Positions 23,845 through 30,538 of a stretch of 30,538 nucleotides of DNA are shown here, in pieces. The DNA lies in the NCBI GenBank assembly GCA_900544515.1, contig UQVI01000003.1, positions 1-30,538 of the forward strand, in the 5' to 3' direction. How positions within the stretch are numbered: position 1 is the first letter of the stretch; every line of letters starts with the position of its first letter. The notes below the pieces were generated by a model, which was given only the letters and a program-made list of their open reading frames with translations, was not told the DNA's origin and made no database searches. A program made the position numbers and the translations under genes. The DNA is from an uncultured Oscillospiraceae bacterium. Lineage in GTDB: Bacteria; Bacillota; Clostridia; Oscillospirales; Acutalibacteraceae.

Positions 23845-24222
23845 TTACTTAAGCTCAATCTTAGCGCCAGCCTCTTCAAGCTTAGCCTTGAGAGCCTCAG
23901 CGTCAGCTGTTGGAACAGCCTCTTTAACAGTTGCAGGAGCGCCGTCAACGATAGCCTTTGCTTCCTTAAGACCAAGACCTGTAGCCTCACGAACTGCCTT
24001 AATAACCTGAATCTTGTTAGCTCCTACGTCTGCAAGAACTACATCGAATTCTGTCTTCTCGTCAGCAGCTGCTGCGCCACCCTCTGCAGGTGCTGCTACT
24101 GCTACTGCTGCTGCAGCGCTTACGCCGAACTCTTCTTCTACTGCTGATACGAGCTCTGAAAGCTCAAGAACTGTGAGAGTCTTAAGCTCTTCAACAATTG
24201 CTGTAACTTTTTCTGATGCCAT
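23845..24222 (-). CDS. rplL: 50S ribosomal protein L7/L12
   Basis: A 125-residue stalk protein that recruits translational GTPases. It has the N-terminal dimerisation domain (ELKTLTVLELSELVSAVEEEFGV), an Ala/Gly-rich hinge, and the C-terminal domain (EKTEFDVVL...GLGLKEAKAIVDG...). The ATG at 24222 has GGAGG eight bases upstream; the ATG five codons earlier is not supported. It is the last gene of rplJ-rplL; a terminator, not rpoB, follows. Confidence 0.98.
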   Translation of the reverse strand: MASEKVTAIVEELKTLTVLELSELVSAVEEEFGVSAAAAVAVAAPAEGGAAAADEKTEFDVVLADVGANKIQVIKAVREATGLGLKEAKAIVDGAPATVKEAVPTADAEALKAKLEEAGAKIELK

Positions 24223-24273
24223 TTTATTTTCCTCCAATAAAATTTATTTTGTTAAAGTTGAATTTTAATTTAA

Positions 24274-24870
24274 TTATTCAGCTGTTTCTTCAGCCGGTGC
24301 TTCTGCAGGAGTTTCCTCTGCTGCAGGTGCTTCTTCTGCAGGTGCATCCTCTGTCTTAGCAGGCTCACAAGCCTCAACGCCACCCTTATCAACGATAGCC
24401 TGAACACCACGTGCGAATGCTGCGATAGGTGCATTGAATACACTGCAAACTGTTGCGAGAAGAACTTCTCTTGATGGAAGCTTTGCAAGAGCAATAAGCT
24501 TCTCCATAGAGATAACCTCTCCATCAAGATAACCGCTCTTTAATGAGAAGTTATCGTGTGAATCAGCATACTTCTGAAGAATACGAGCTGATGCAACGTA
24601 ATCATCTGCTGATGTTGCAATAGCTGTTGTTCCCTCAAGAACTGAATCAAGACCTTCAAGACCTGCGTCCTGTGCTGCTCTGCCGAGAATAGAGTTTTTA
24701 ACAACTGTATACTCAACACCAGCTTCACGAAGTTCTCTACGAAGCTTTGTATCATCCTCAACGTTGATACCCTTGTAGTCAACTACAACGCCTGCACAAG
24801 AACCCTTAATTCTTTCTGAAAGATCAGCAACCATTTGCTTTTTCTTTTCAAGAACTGCTGTACTTGGCAT
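24274..24870 (-). CDS. rplJ: 50S ribosomal protein L10
   Basis: Stalk base protein, 198 residues. The body (about 1-168) has the family pattern ADLSERIKGSCAGVVVDYKG, YTVVKNSILGRAA and the C-terminal helix that binds L12 dimers. A tail of about 30 residues, almost only Ala, Pro and Glu, is extra compared with E. coli L10 (165 residues). L10 with L12 represses its own operon by binding the leader, which is visible upstream. RBS GGAGG precedes the ATG. Confidence 0.97.
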   Translation of the reverse strand: MPSTAVLEKKKQMVADLSERIKGSCAGVVVDYKGINVEDDTKLRRELREAGVEYTVVKNSILGRAAQDAGLEGLDSVLEGTTAIATSADDYVASARILQKYADSHDNFSLKSGYLDGEVISMEKLIALAKLPSREVLLATVCSVFNAPIAAFARGVQAIVDKGGVEACEPAKTEDAPAEEAPAAEETPAEAPAEETAE

Positions 24871-24947
24871 TTATTATACCTCCATAAATATTTGCCACAA
24901 AAAGTGGACTTGCGGCAGATATACTGCCCTTTATGGCTGTCAGCTAT

Positions 24948-24980
24948 AAAAAAGTGCATTCCGCAAGACACGGAATGCAC
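24948..24980 (-). terminator. Attenuator terminator in rplJ leader
   Basis: Stem GTGCATTCCG with CGGAATGCAC (10 bp, arms 24971-24980 and 24954-24963), loop of seven, then six U residues. It lies about 80 bases before the rplJ ATG and inside its transcript, so it is best read as a regulated attenuator. Confidence 0.85.
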
Positions 24981-25086
24981 GTAACAATCAAAATAACTGT
25001 ATATGTTATCTGAATGTTCATTCCTCGGCAGGCGATAAACTTACGCTCGGCAAATGCCTTGCACCTGCTGTCTTTGGCTGAACAGC
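24948..25086 (-). ncRNA. L10 leader RNA (rplJ-rplL autoregulation)
   Basis: Structured leader from the likely start near 25086 to the attenuator. It carries elements typical of L10 leaders, including CAGCCAAAGACAGCAGGTGC, GGCATTTGCC and CCTGCCGAGGAA. In Firmicutes L10(L12) binds this RNA and favours the terminator. GGAATG in the upstream part (minus strand, 25019-25024) is complementary to CATTCC in the first terminator arm (24972-24977), a possible antiterminator pairing. The family call is by pattern recognition; no covariance search was run. Confidence 0.82.
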
Positions 25087-25092
25087 TATTGT

Positions 25093-25121
25093 ATTTTACC
25101 ACACAGGATAACCTGTGTCAA
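25093..25121 (-). promoter_or_regulatory. Sigma-A promoter for rplJ-rplL
   Basis: On the minus strand: TTGACA (25116-25121), a 17-base spacer and TAAAAT (25093-25098). The spacer contains a perfect dyad, ACACAGG (25101-25107), four bases, CCTGTGT (25112-25118), which overlaps part of the -35. Confidence 0.85.
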
Positions 25122-25136
25122 TACCTAAACTATGAA

Positions 25137-25847
25137 TTACTCAGCAGTAGCTGCTGCGGTACCAACCTTGTTAGGATTAATCTTAACACCAGGACCCATT
25201 GTTGATGCAACTGCAACTGACTTGATGTACTGACCCTTTGCTGCTGCAGGCTTAGCCTTGATGATAGCATCAAGGAGAGCATTGAAGTTCTCAAGAAGCT
25301 TATCTGTACCAAAAGAAGCCTTACCAATTGGGCAGTGAATGATGTTTGTTTTATCGAGACGATACTCAATCTTACCGGCCTTAGCCTCCTGAACAGCCTT
25401 AGCTACATCCATTGTAACTGTGCCTGCCTTTGGTGACGGCATAAGACCACGAGGACCGAGAACCTTACCAAGACGACCAACGAAGCCCATCATATCAGGT
25501 GAAGCGATTGCAACGTCAAAATCCATCCAACCGCCTGAAATCTTCTGTACGAGATCTGCATCACCTACTACATCAGCACCTGCTTCCTCAGCAGCCTTTG
25601 CAAGATCACCCTTTGCGAATACAGCAACTCTTACATCCTTACCTGTTCCGTTTGGAAGAACTACTGCACCACGTACCTGCTGGTCAGCGTGACGAGAGTC
25701 AACACCAAGACGAATATGAGCCTCGATTGTTTCATCGAACTTAGCTGTTGCTGTTTTTACTGAAAGCTCAAGAGCTTCAGCTGATTCATATAAATTTGAA
25801 CGGTCAATAAGCTTTGCACCGTCTGTATATTTCTTTCCGTGTTTCAT
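25137..25847 (-). CDS. rplA: 50S ribosomal protein L1
   Basis: A 236-residue L1 stalk protein that helps move deacylated tRNA and often represses rplKA. The conserved MMGFVGRLGKVLGPRGLMP and ASTMGPGVKINP segments are present, and the length is normal. RBS GGAGG precedes the ATG. It follows rplK by 48 bases and ends 16 bases before the rplJ -35, with no separate terminator visible. Confidence 0.98.
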   Translation of the reverse strand: MKHGKKYTDGAKLIDRSNLYESAEALELSVKTATAKFDETIEAHIRLGVDSRHADQQVRGAVVLPNGTGKDVRVAVFAKGDLAKAAEEAGADVVGDADLVQKISGGWMDFDVAIASPDMMGFVGRLGKVLGPRGLMPSPKAGTVTMDVAKAVQEAKAGKIEYRLDKTNIIHCPIGKASFGTDKLLENFNALLDAIIKAKPAAAKGQYIKSVAVASTMGPGVKINPNKVGTAAATAE

Positions 25848-25895
25848 AATAAATTACCTCCAGTGGTTAATCGGATACTTCCTCCCACAAGGGAA

Positions 25896-26321
25896 TTAGT
25901 CTTCTACTACTATACCCATGCTGCGTGCTGTTCCTGCGATCATTGACATAGCTGCCTCAAGTGATGCTGCATTAAGGTCAGGCATCTTTGTTTCAGCAAT
26001 TTTCTGAACATCTGCCTTTGAGATTGTTGCAACCTTGTTCTTGTTAGGAACACCAGATGCCTTGTCAATACCGCAAGCCTTCTTAATAAGAACTGCTGCA
26101 GGCGGTGTCTTTGTAACGAATGTAAATGAACGGTCCTCATATACTGTGATTACAACCGGAATGATAAGACCTGCGTCATTCTTTGTTCTTTCATTAAACT
26201 CTTTTGTGAATGACATGATATTTACGCCGTGCTGACCGAGAGCCGGACCAACTGGCGGTGCCGGAGTTGCCTTACCGGCAGGAATCTGAAGTTTAATTAA
26301 ACCTACTACCTTCTGTGCCAT
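25896..26321 (-). CDS. rplK: 50S ribosomal protein L11
   Basis: A 141-residue protein of the GTPase-associated centre, binding 23S rRNA helices 43/44 and contacting the stalk. The N-terminal IPAGKATPAPPVGPALGQHG and C-terminal AGTARSMGI are diagnostic. RBS GGAGG precedes the ATG. It is preceded by a 144-base structured gap after nusG. Confidence 0.98.
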   Translation of the reverse strand: MAQKVVGLIKLQIPAGKATPAPPVGPALGQHGVNIMSFTKEFNERTKNDAGLIIPVVITVYEDRSFTFVTKTPPAAVLIKKACGIDKASGVPNKNKVATISKADVQKIAETKMPDLNAASLEAAMSMIAGTARSMGIVVED

Positions 26322-26342
26322 AATAATTTCCTCCTAATATTG

Positions 26343-26444
26343 TGGTAAATGGCGAGATATCAATCTCTCCCACCATTACAGACAAAACGGCAATTTCGCC
26401 TGTAATGATAATAAGCAGATGATAATTGCACTTACAAGTGCAAT
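26343..26444 (-). promoter_or_regulatory. Structured leader between nusG and rplK
   Basis: Three hairpins in transcript order. First is a perfect 9-bp ATTGCACTT/AAGTGCAAT stem (26425-26444). Next is ATTACAG/CTGTAAT (26375-26381 with 26400-26406). Last is a GAGAT/ATCTC hairpin with GGTGGGAG on one side (about 26343-26375), close to the RBS. L1 binds the rplKA leader in several bacteria, so the last one is a candidate site. No U run follows the first hairpin. This is inference. Confidence 0.42.
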
Positions 26445-26465
26445 TTCATTTGCGAATTACTAAAA

Positions 26466-26990
26466 TTATTCACTGACCTTTTCAAGCTGGTCAAGCTCAA
26501 ATTCAACAGTATTTTCTCTGCCGAACATTGAAACAGTTACCTGTACGCTGTTGTTGTCAACATCAATCTCATCAACTGTACCTGAGAAGCCTTCCAACGG
26601 ACCATCAATAACATTGACAAGATCGCCGACTTCATATGCAACCTCAATGCTGATTTTTTCAACACCGAGTTTCTTTACCTCTTCATCAGTAAGAGGTTCA
26701 GGCTTGCTTTCAGGACCTACGAAGCCTGTACAGCCGCGTGTGTTTCTTACAACATACCAGCTGTCATCCGTCATTACCATTTTAATGAAAACGTAACCCG
26801 GCATCAGCTTTCTCTGATACTCCTTTTTGGTTCCGTCGTCTTTAACCTCAACTACAGTTTCGGTCGGAATGGCAACTTCGTGAATAAGGTCGTGAAGATT
26901 TCGATTTTCAACAACAGTCTGAATATTACCTGCTACTTTATTTTCATAACCTGAAAATGTATGAGCAACGTACCATTTTGCCTCTTCCAT
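26466..26990 (-). CDS. nusG: Transcription termination/antitermination factor NusG
   Basis: A 174-residue NusG: N-terminal NGN domain (KWYVAHTFSGYENKV..., LMPGYVFIKM, VRNTRGCTGFVG) and C-terminal KOW domain (VGDLVNVIDGPLEGFSGTV). It binds RNA polymerase and couples it to other factors. RBS GGGAGG precedes the ATG. It sits between secE and rplK as usual. Confidence 0.98.
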   Translation of the reverse strand: MEEAKWYVAHTFSGYENKVAGNIQTVVENRNLHDLIHEVAIPTETVVEVKDDGTKKEYQRKLMPGYVFIKMVMTDDSWYVVRNTRGCTGFVGPESKPEPLTDEEVKKLGVEKISIEVAYEVGDLVNVIDGPLEGFSGTVDEIDVDNNSVQVTVSMFGRENTVEFELDQLEKVSE

Positions 26991-27046
26991 TAATAAGCCT
27001 CCCGAATATAAATATTAAACAAAACTCTCAATAATTATTCGGCTGC

Positions 27047-27430
27047 TTATTCTGCACTGTCAGCTGTTGTCTCTTCAGCTGTGGTATCTTCAGTTGTGTC
27101 TGATGCATCTGCATCGTCCTCAACTACGGCTGAAGTCGTTGTCGGAGCAGTTGTTGTCTGAGCTGACTTCTTCAAAGCCTTCATACCCTGTGAAAGACCT
27201 GTATCAACAGCGAAAATAGCAAGACCTACAATAAATACAACGATTAATACGATAACTGTATTTCTGAATACGTCCTTGCCTTTAGCCCATACAACCTTTT
27301 TGCCTTCTGATTTAACACTTTTAAAGAATGACGCGATGGATTTAAAAGGATTTTTCTTTGACTTCTTTTTTGTGTCCTTAGACTTTTCAGCCTTATCAGC
27401 CTTTTTTGAAGTCTTCTTTTCGTCAGCCAT
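27047..27430 (-). CDS. secE: Preprotein translocase subunit SecE
   Basis: Small subunit of the SecYEG channel, 127 residues. A Lys-rich cytoplasmic start, an amphipathic helix (FFKSVKSEGKKVVWAKGKDV, 35-54) and one membrane helix (about 56-75) are typical. An extra tail of about 38 residues (90-127), rich in Thr, Asp and Glu, would lie outside the cell; most Gram-positive SecE proteins end soon after the membrane helix. RBS AGGAGG precedes the ATG. Confidence 0.93.
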   Translation of the reverse strand: MADEKKTSKKADKAEKSKDTKKKSKKNPFKSIASFFKSVKSEGKKVVWAKGKDVFRNTVIVLIVVFIVGLAIFAVDTGLSQGMKALKKSAQTTTAPTTTSAVVEDDADASDTTEDTTAEETTADSAE

Positions 27431-27443
27431 TTCGGTCCTCCTA

Positions 27444-27593
27444 TTACTTTGTCTCTCTGTGAAGAGTATGTTTCTTACAGAAGCGGCAATACTTGTTCAT
27501 TTCAAGTCTGTCAGGTGAATTCTTCTTGTTTTTCATTGTGTTGTAATTGCGTTGTTTGCATTCAGTGCAAGCTAAGGTAATCTTAACTCTCAT
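27444..27593 (-). CDS. rpmG: 50S ribosomal protein L33
   Basis: A 49-residue protein (MRVKITLACTECKQRNYNT... to ...LHRETK) read directly from the minus strand. It has CTEC and CRFC, the zinc-binding form of L33. GGAGG lies eight bases before the ATG at 27593. It is first gene of the rpmG-secE-nusG-rplKA transcript, 13 bases before secE. Confidence 0.96.
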   Translation of the reverse strand: MRVKITLACTECKQRNYNTMKNKKNSPDRLEMNKYCRFCKKHTLHRETK

Positions 27594-27699
27594 AAATAGC
27601 ACCTCCGTTTAAATTTCGATAAATATCTCCCTCAGAAATAAGGACAAAAAAATAAGGCCTAACGGCTCAAACTAAATAATCCTTTTATGAGGTATGATT

Positions 27700-27728
27700 A
27701 ATATATCACAGTGTTTGTAATTAGTCAA
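27700..27728 (-). promoter_or_regulatory. Sigma-A promoter for rpmG-secE-nusG-rplKA
   Basis: On the minus strand: TTGACT (27723-27728), a 17-base spacer and TATATT (27700-27705). The leader to rpmG is about 100 bases and contains a T-rich stretch, but no strong hairpin. Confidence 0.82.
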
Positions 27729-27746
27729 GGGATTTGGCAAAAAAAT

Positions 27747-27775
27747 TTGCAATTCGTGACAATTTATATTATTAT
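27747..27775 (+). promoter_or_regulatory. Probable sigma-A promoter for flavoprotein pair
   Basis: TTGCAA (27747-27752), a 17-base spacer and TATTAT (27770-27775), divergent from the rpmG promoter. AT-rich context lowers certainty. Confidence 0.6.
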
Positions 27776-27813
27776 ATATAAACAACATCTATACATTGTA
27801 TAGGAGACGGCCT

Positions 27814-28926
27814 ATGACCACAATTATTATCGGTGCAGGAGCAAGCGGACTTGCCTGTGCAATACGATTAAAACAGAATAATCCGAAGGTCAGAGTAACC
27901 ATTCTTGAACGTATGTCACAGCCCGGCAAAAAAATACTTGCTACGGGAAACGGAAGATGCAACCTTTCAAACACAAATGCCAAGCATTGTGATGAGGTAA
28001 TGGACTTTTTCAAATCGCTGGGGCTTATAACAAGAACGGACAGCGAGGGAAGAATATATCCCTATTCAAATCAGGCATCAACTGTTGTGGATATCTTAAT
28101 AGACAAATGCAGAGTGCTTGGGATTGAAATCATCACCGACTGCACTGTAAAGAGCATAACAAAAGATTTTTATGTAATAACTACTCAAGGAACATTTCAT
28201 GCTGACAATGTTGTTCTTGCTGCAGGAGGTATGGCTCAGAAAAATCTCGGCTCAGACGGCAGCGGATATGAACTGATGAAATCACTGGGTCATAGCATCA
28301 CACCGCTTTCCCCTGCCCTTGTTCAGCTTACTTCCTCAAGCAAATACCCTAAAAAGCTGAAGGGCAGCCGGGTCAAATGCAATATGTCCATTCAGCTTGA
28401 CGACAAAACTGTTAAAAGTGAGTATGGCGAAGTTCTGTTCACTGATTACGGACTTTCAGGAATCGTCACAATGAATTTATCAGATATTGTAAGTAGAAAC
28501 TTCGCACAGAACGCACCGCAGAAATGCCACGCCGTGCTTGACTTAATCCCTGATATGGACGAAGATGATTTACTGAATTATTTAAATAAATTTCAAAATC
28601 TTAACGGAATACTCGGAAATGAGCTTTCATCAATCATTGAAAAGCAGGCAGACGGTGATATTAACAAAACAGTGAAATTTGCAAAAAACTGGAAGCTGAT
28701 TGTCACAGGCACGAAAGGCTTTGACTTTGCACAGATAACAAGCGGCGGTGTAAGCCGTAACGAATTTGACGAATTTCAGTCAAAAATTTTGAAAGGCTTA
28801 TATGCCTGTGGTGAAATTCTGGATAAACAATTTATGTGCGGCGGATATAATCTGAACTTTGCATGGTACAGCGGTATCAGAACTGCCGACCAAATTACTT
28901 CTATATATAAGGTATATAATATATGA
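27814..28926 (+). CDS. HI0933/YhiN-family FAD-dependent oxidoreductase
   Basis: A 370-residue flavoprotein. It has the N-terminal Rossmann motif GAGASG (7-12), the family motif ATGNGRCNLSN, and a C-terminal GGVSRNEF...GLYACGEILD...CGGYNLNFAW FAD-binding segment. The family (COG2081) contains BaiN, linked to bile acid dehydroxylation, but most members have no known substrate, so no specific role is assigned. The ATG at 27814 has GGAG seven bases upstream; an ATG at 27796 is not supported. The next gene starts inside its stop codon region (ATGA overlap), so the two are coupled. Confidence 0.9.
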   Translation: MTTIIIGAGASGLACAIRLKQNNPKVRVTILERMSQPGKKILATGNGRCNLSNTNAKHCDEVMDFFKSLGLITRTDSEGRIYPYSNQASTVVDILIDKCRVLGIEIITDCTVKSITKDFYVITTQGTFHADNVVLAAGGMAQKNLGSDGSGYELMKSLGHSITPLSPALVQLTSSSKYPKKLKGSRVKCNMSIQLDDKTVKSEYGEVLFTDYGLSGIVTMNLSDIVSRNFAQNAPQKCHAVLDLIPDMDEDDLLNYLNKFQNLNGILGNELSSIIEKQADGDINKTVKFAKNWKLIVTGTKGFDFAQITSGGVSRNEFDEFQSKILKGLYACGEILDKQFMCGGYNLNFAWYSGIRTADQITSIYKVYNI

Positions 28927-30506
28927 TAAGAATCAATGAAATAAAATTGTCACTGGCTGAGGAGGAAAGCCTCCTGAAATCCAAAGCGGCAAAAACACTT
29001 AGGATAAATGAAAAATATATAAAATCCTATACGATTTATAAAAAGAGTGTTGACGCAAGAAAAAAAGATGATGTGCATTTCACCTACTCAATTGATGTAA
29101 TCATCACACTTGACGAAGAACAGATTGTGTCAAAATGCAAATCAAACAAGGTTCAGCTTGTTAAACCATATAAATATGAACTGCCTGAAAATAAGCGTGT
29201 AAGCAAGTTCAGACCTGTTATTGTCGGCTTTGGTCCGGCAGGTATGTTTGCAGGACTTATCCTTGCACAGGCAGGGCTAAGACCGATTATACTTGAACGC
29301 GGAAAAGATGTTGACACAAGAACTGCCGATGTAAACAAGTTCTGGAAAACAAAGGAGCTCAACGAGGAATCCAATGTACAGTTCGGTGAGGGCGGCGCAG
29401 GAACATTTTCGGACGGCAAGCTCACCACAGGAATTAAAAGTCCGTTTATACGCAAAATTCTTCAGGAGCTTTATGAGGCAGGTGCACCTGAGGAAATACT
29501 CTATTCATCAAAACCGCATATCGGAACGGACAGACTTGCTATTGTTGTTAAGAATATCAGAAAAAAGATTGAACAGCTTGGCGGAGAGGTAAGGCTTGAG
29601 TGTAAGCTTGAAAAGCTGATTGCGGCAAATGGTTTTATTCACGGCATAACCTACTCCCACAAGGGCGAATGTTTTGATCTGGAAACCGACAGCGTTATAA
29701 TGGCTATCGGCCACAGTGCACGAGACACGGTTGAAATGATGTACAATATGGGTGTTGAAATCATGCAGAAGCCGTTTTCTGTCGGAGCACGAATTGAACA
29801 TCCTCAGAGTCTGATTAACAAAGCACAATATGGAAAATTCGCAGGACATAAAAAGCTGGGGGCTGCCGATTACAAGCTTGCCTGTCACGGTCTGCACGAA
29901 AGAGGAGCATACACCTTCTGTATGTGTCCGGGCGGTACTGTTGTTGCCGCCGCCAGTGAAAAGGAGGGCGTTATCGTAAATGGTATGAGCTCCCTTGCAC
30001 GTGACGGCGAAAATGCAAACTCTGCCCTGCTGGTTGGAATTGAGCCAAAGGATTTCCCCTCAGAGCATCCTCTGGCAGGCATATACTATCAGCGTGAAAT
30101 TGAGCACAATGCATATGTTCTTGCAGGAAGCAATTACAATGCGCCTGCTCAGCTTGTGGGTGATTTCCTCAAAGGGAGTGAAAGCAAGGCGCTTGGCAAT
30201 GTTCAGCCTACCTGCCCTACAGGTGTAACGCTTACAAATCTTGACGAATGTCTGCCGTCAAAGGTATCTGCAACCATGAAATCAGCAATCGTTGAGATGG
30301 ATAAAAAGCTGAACGGCTTTAATCTGTACGATGCTGTACTGACTGCACCTGAAACAAGATCTTCAAGCTCTGTACGCATTTTAAGAGATGAATTTTTACA
30401 ATGCAACATCAGAGGCGTCTACCCCTGCGGTGAGGGAGCAGGCTATGCAGGCGGAATTATTTCTGCAGCCGTTGACGGTGTAAAATGTGCTCACGCCGTA
30501 TTGGAT
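28923..30506 (+). CDS. COG2509-type FAD-dependent dehydrogenase (3' truncated)
   Basis: 528 genomic codons of a flavoprotein. It has an N-terminal alpha/beta domain (about 1-90, with IYKKSVDARKK), then a Rossmann motif VIVGFGPAG (99-107) and FGEGGAGTFSDGKL (154-167), which is characteristic of COG2509 uncharacterised FAD-dependent dehydrogenases. The end GYAGGIISAAVDGV is close to the normal C-terminus, so only a few residues are lost. The last six apparent residues (LSLIHI) are encoded by the adapter. It overlaps the HI0933-like gene by four bases. Substrate unknown. Confidence 0.9.
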
Positions 30507-30538
30507 CTGTCTCTTATACACATCTGACGCTGCCGACG
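30507..30538. other. Nextera Read-1 adapter (library artefact)
   Basis: Not genomic. Bases 30507-30525 are the reverse complement of the Tn5 mosaic end (CTGTCTCTTATACACATCT), and 30526-30538 (GACGCTGCCGACG) continue into the Nextera Read-1 adapter. Confidence 0.98.

Noticed and set aside
24270..24527. Gln/Leu-rich open frame overlapping rplJ
   Set aside because: It is an alternate-frame reading of the Ala/Glu-rich L10 tail, not a gene.
24909..24967. CTTGCGG/CCGCAAG complementarity around the rplJ attenuator as the antiterminator
   Set aside because: The second segment is transcribed after the terminator, so it cannot prevent termination.
27600..27660. T-rich stretch in the rpmG leader as an attenuator
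   Set aside because: Only a 3-4 bp stem can be drawn before the T run.
1..30538. tRNA, rRNA, CRISPR, prophage or transposase genes
   Set aside because: None recognised on either strand by reading; a tRNA or covariance scan was not possible.

Overview
The window is a 30.5 kb assembly contig from a low-to-moderate GC, Gram-positive-type bacterium. I infer a gut Clostridia, probably Oscillospirales/Ruminococcaceae, and cannot name a species. Support: the gene order rimP-nusA-ylxR-ylxQ-infB-rbfA-nrnA-truB-ribF, the rpsF-ssb-rpsR and rpmG-secE-nusG-rplKAJL blocks, a Firmicute-type Wzz / BY-kinase / PHP-phosphatase trio, near-consensus TTGACA-17-TATAAT promoters, strong AGGAGG ribosome binding sites and occasional TTG starts. 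TGA is used as a stop, so the standard code applies. Both ends are sequencing-library artefacts: bases 1-49 are a Nextera i7/Read-2 adapter and 30507-30538 a Nextera Read-1 adapter. The two outermost genes are therefore cut, and their apparent C-termini are adapter translations.

Layout. 50-1240 (-): an ECF sigma factor and its membrane anti-sigma partner, preceded by a possible ECF-type promoter. 1385-6385 (-): GtrA-like membrane protein (own promoter), C-terminally membrane-anchored metallophosphoesterase, and a cytoplasmic GH63-like glycosidase. 6564-8888 (+): an isolated Wzz / tyrosine kinase / tyrosine phosphatase operon with its own promoter and terminator and no polysaccharide synthesis genes. 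8934-9234 (-): the wreck of a secreted FN3-domain protein that still has its promoter and RBS. 9404-12614 (-): uronate operon uxaC-kdgK-kdgA. 12750-13433 (+): an AIM24/TIGR00266 protein, divergent from uxaC.

13489-27593 (-) is core information processing: rpsF-ssb-rpsR; the long rimP...ribF operon ending in a HAD hydrolase and a membrane-anchored unknown; then rpmG-secE-nusG-rplK-rplA and rplJ-rplL. rplJ has an L10-type leader with an attenuator hairpin. rplL ends at a terminator and is followed by rimP, not rpoB. 27814-30506 (+): two overlapping flavoprotein genes (HI0933-like and COG2509-like), the second cut by the adapter.

Most of the window is ordinary core genome. The parts that most deserve a second look are the FN3 pseudogene, the isolated BY-kinase module, the anchored phosphoesterase with an altered metal motif, the symmetric uxaC/AIM24 divergent promoter, the dyad inside the rplJ promoter, and the adapter contamination. 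I found no convincing new system, CRISPR array, tRNA, rRNA or intact mobile element.
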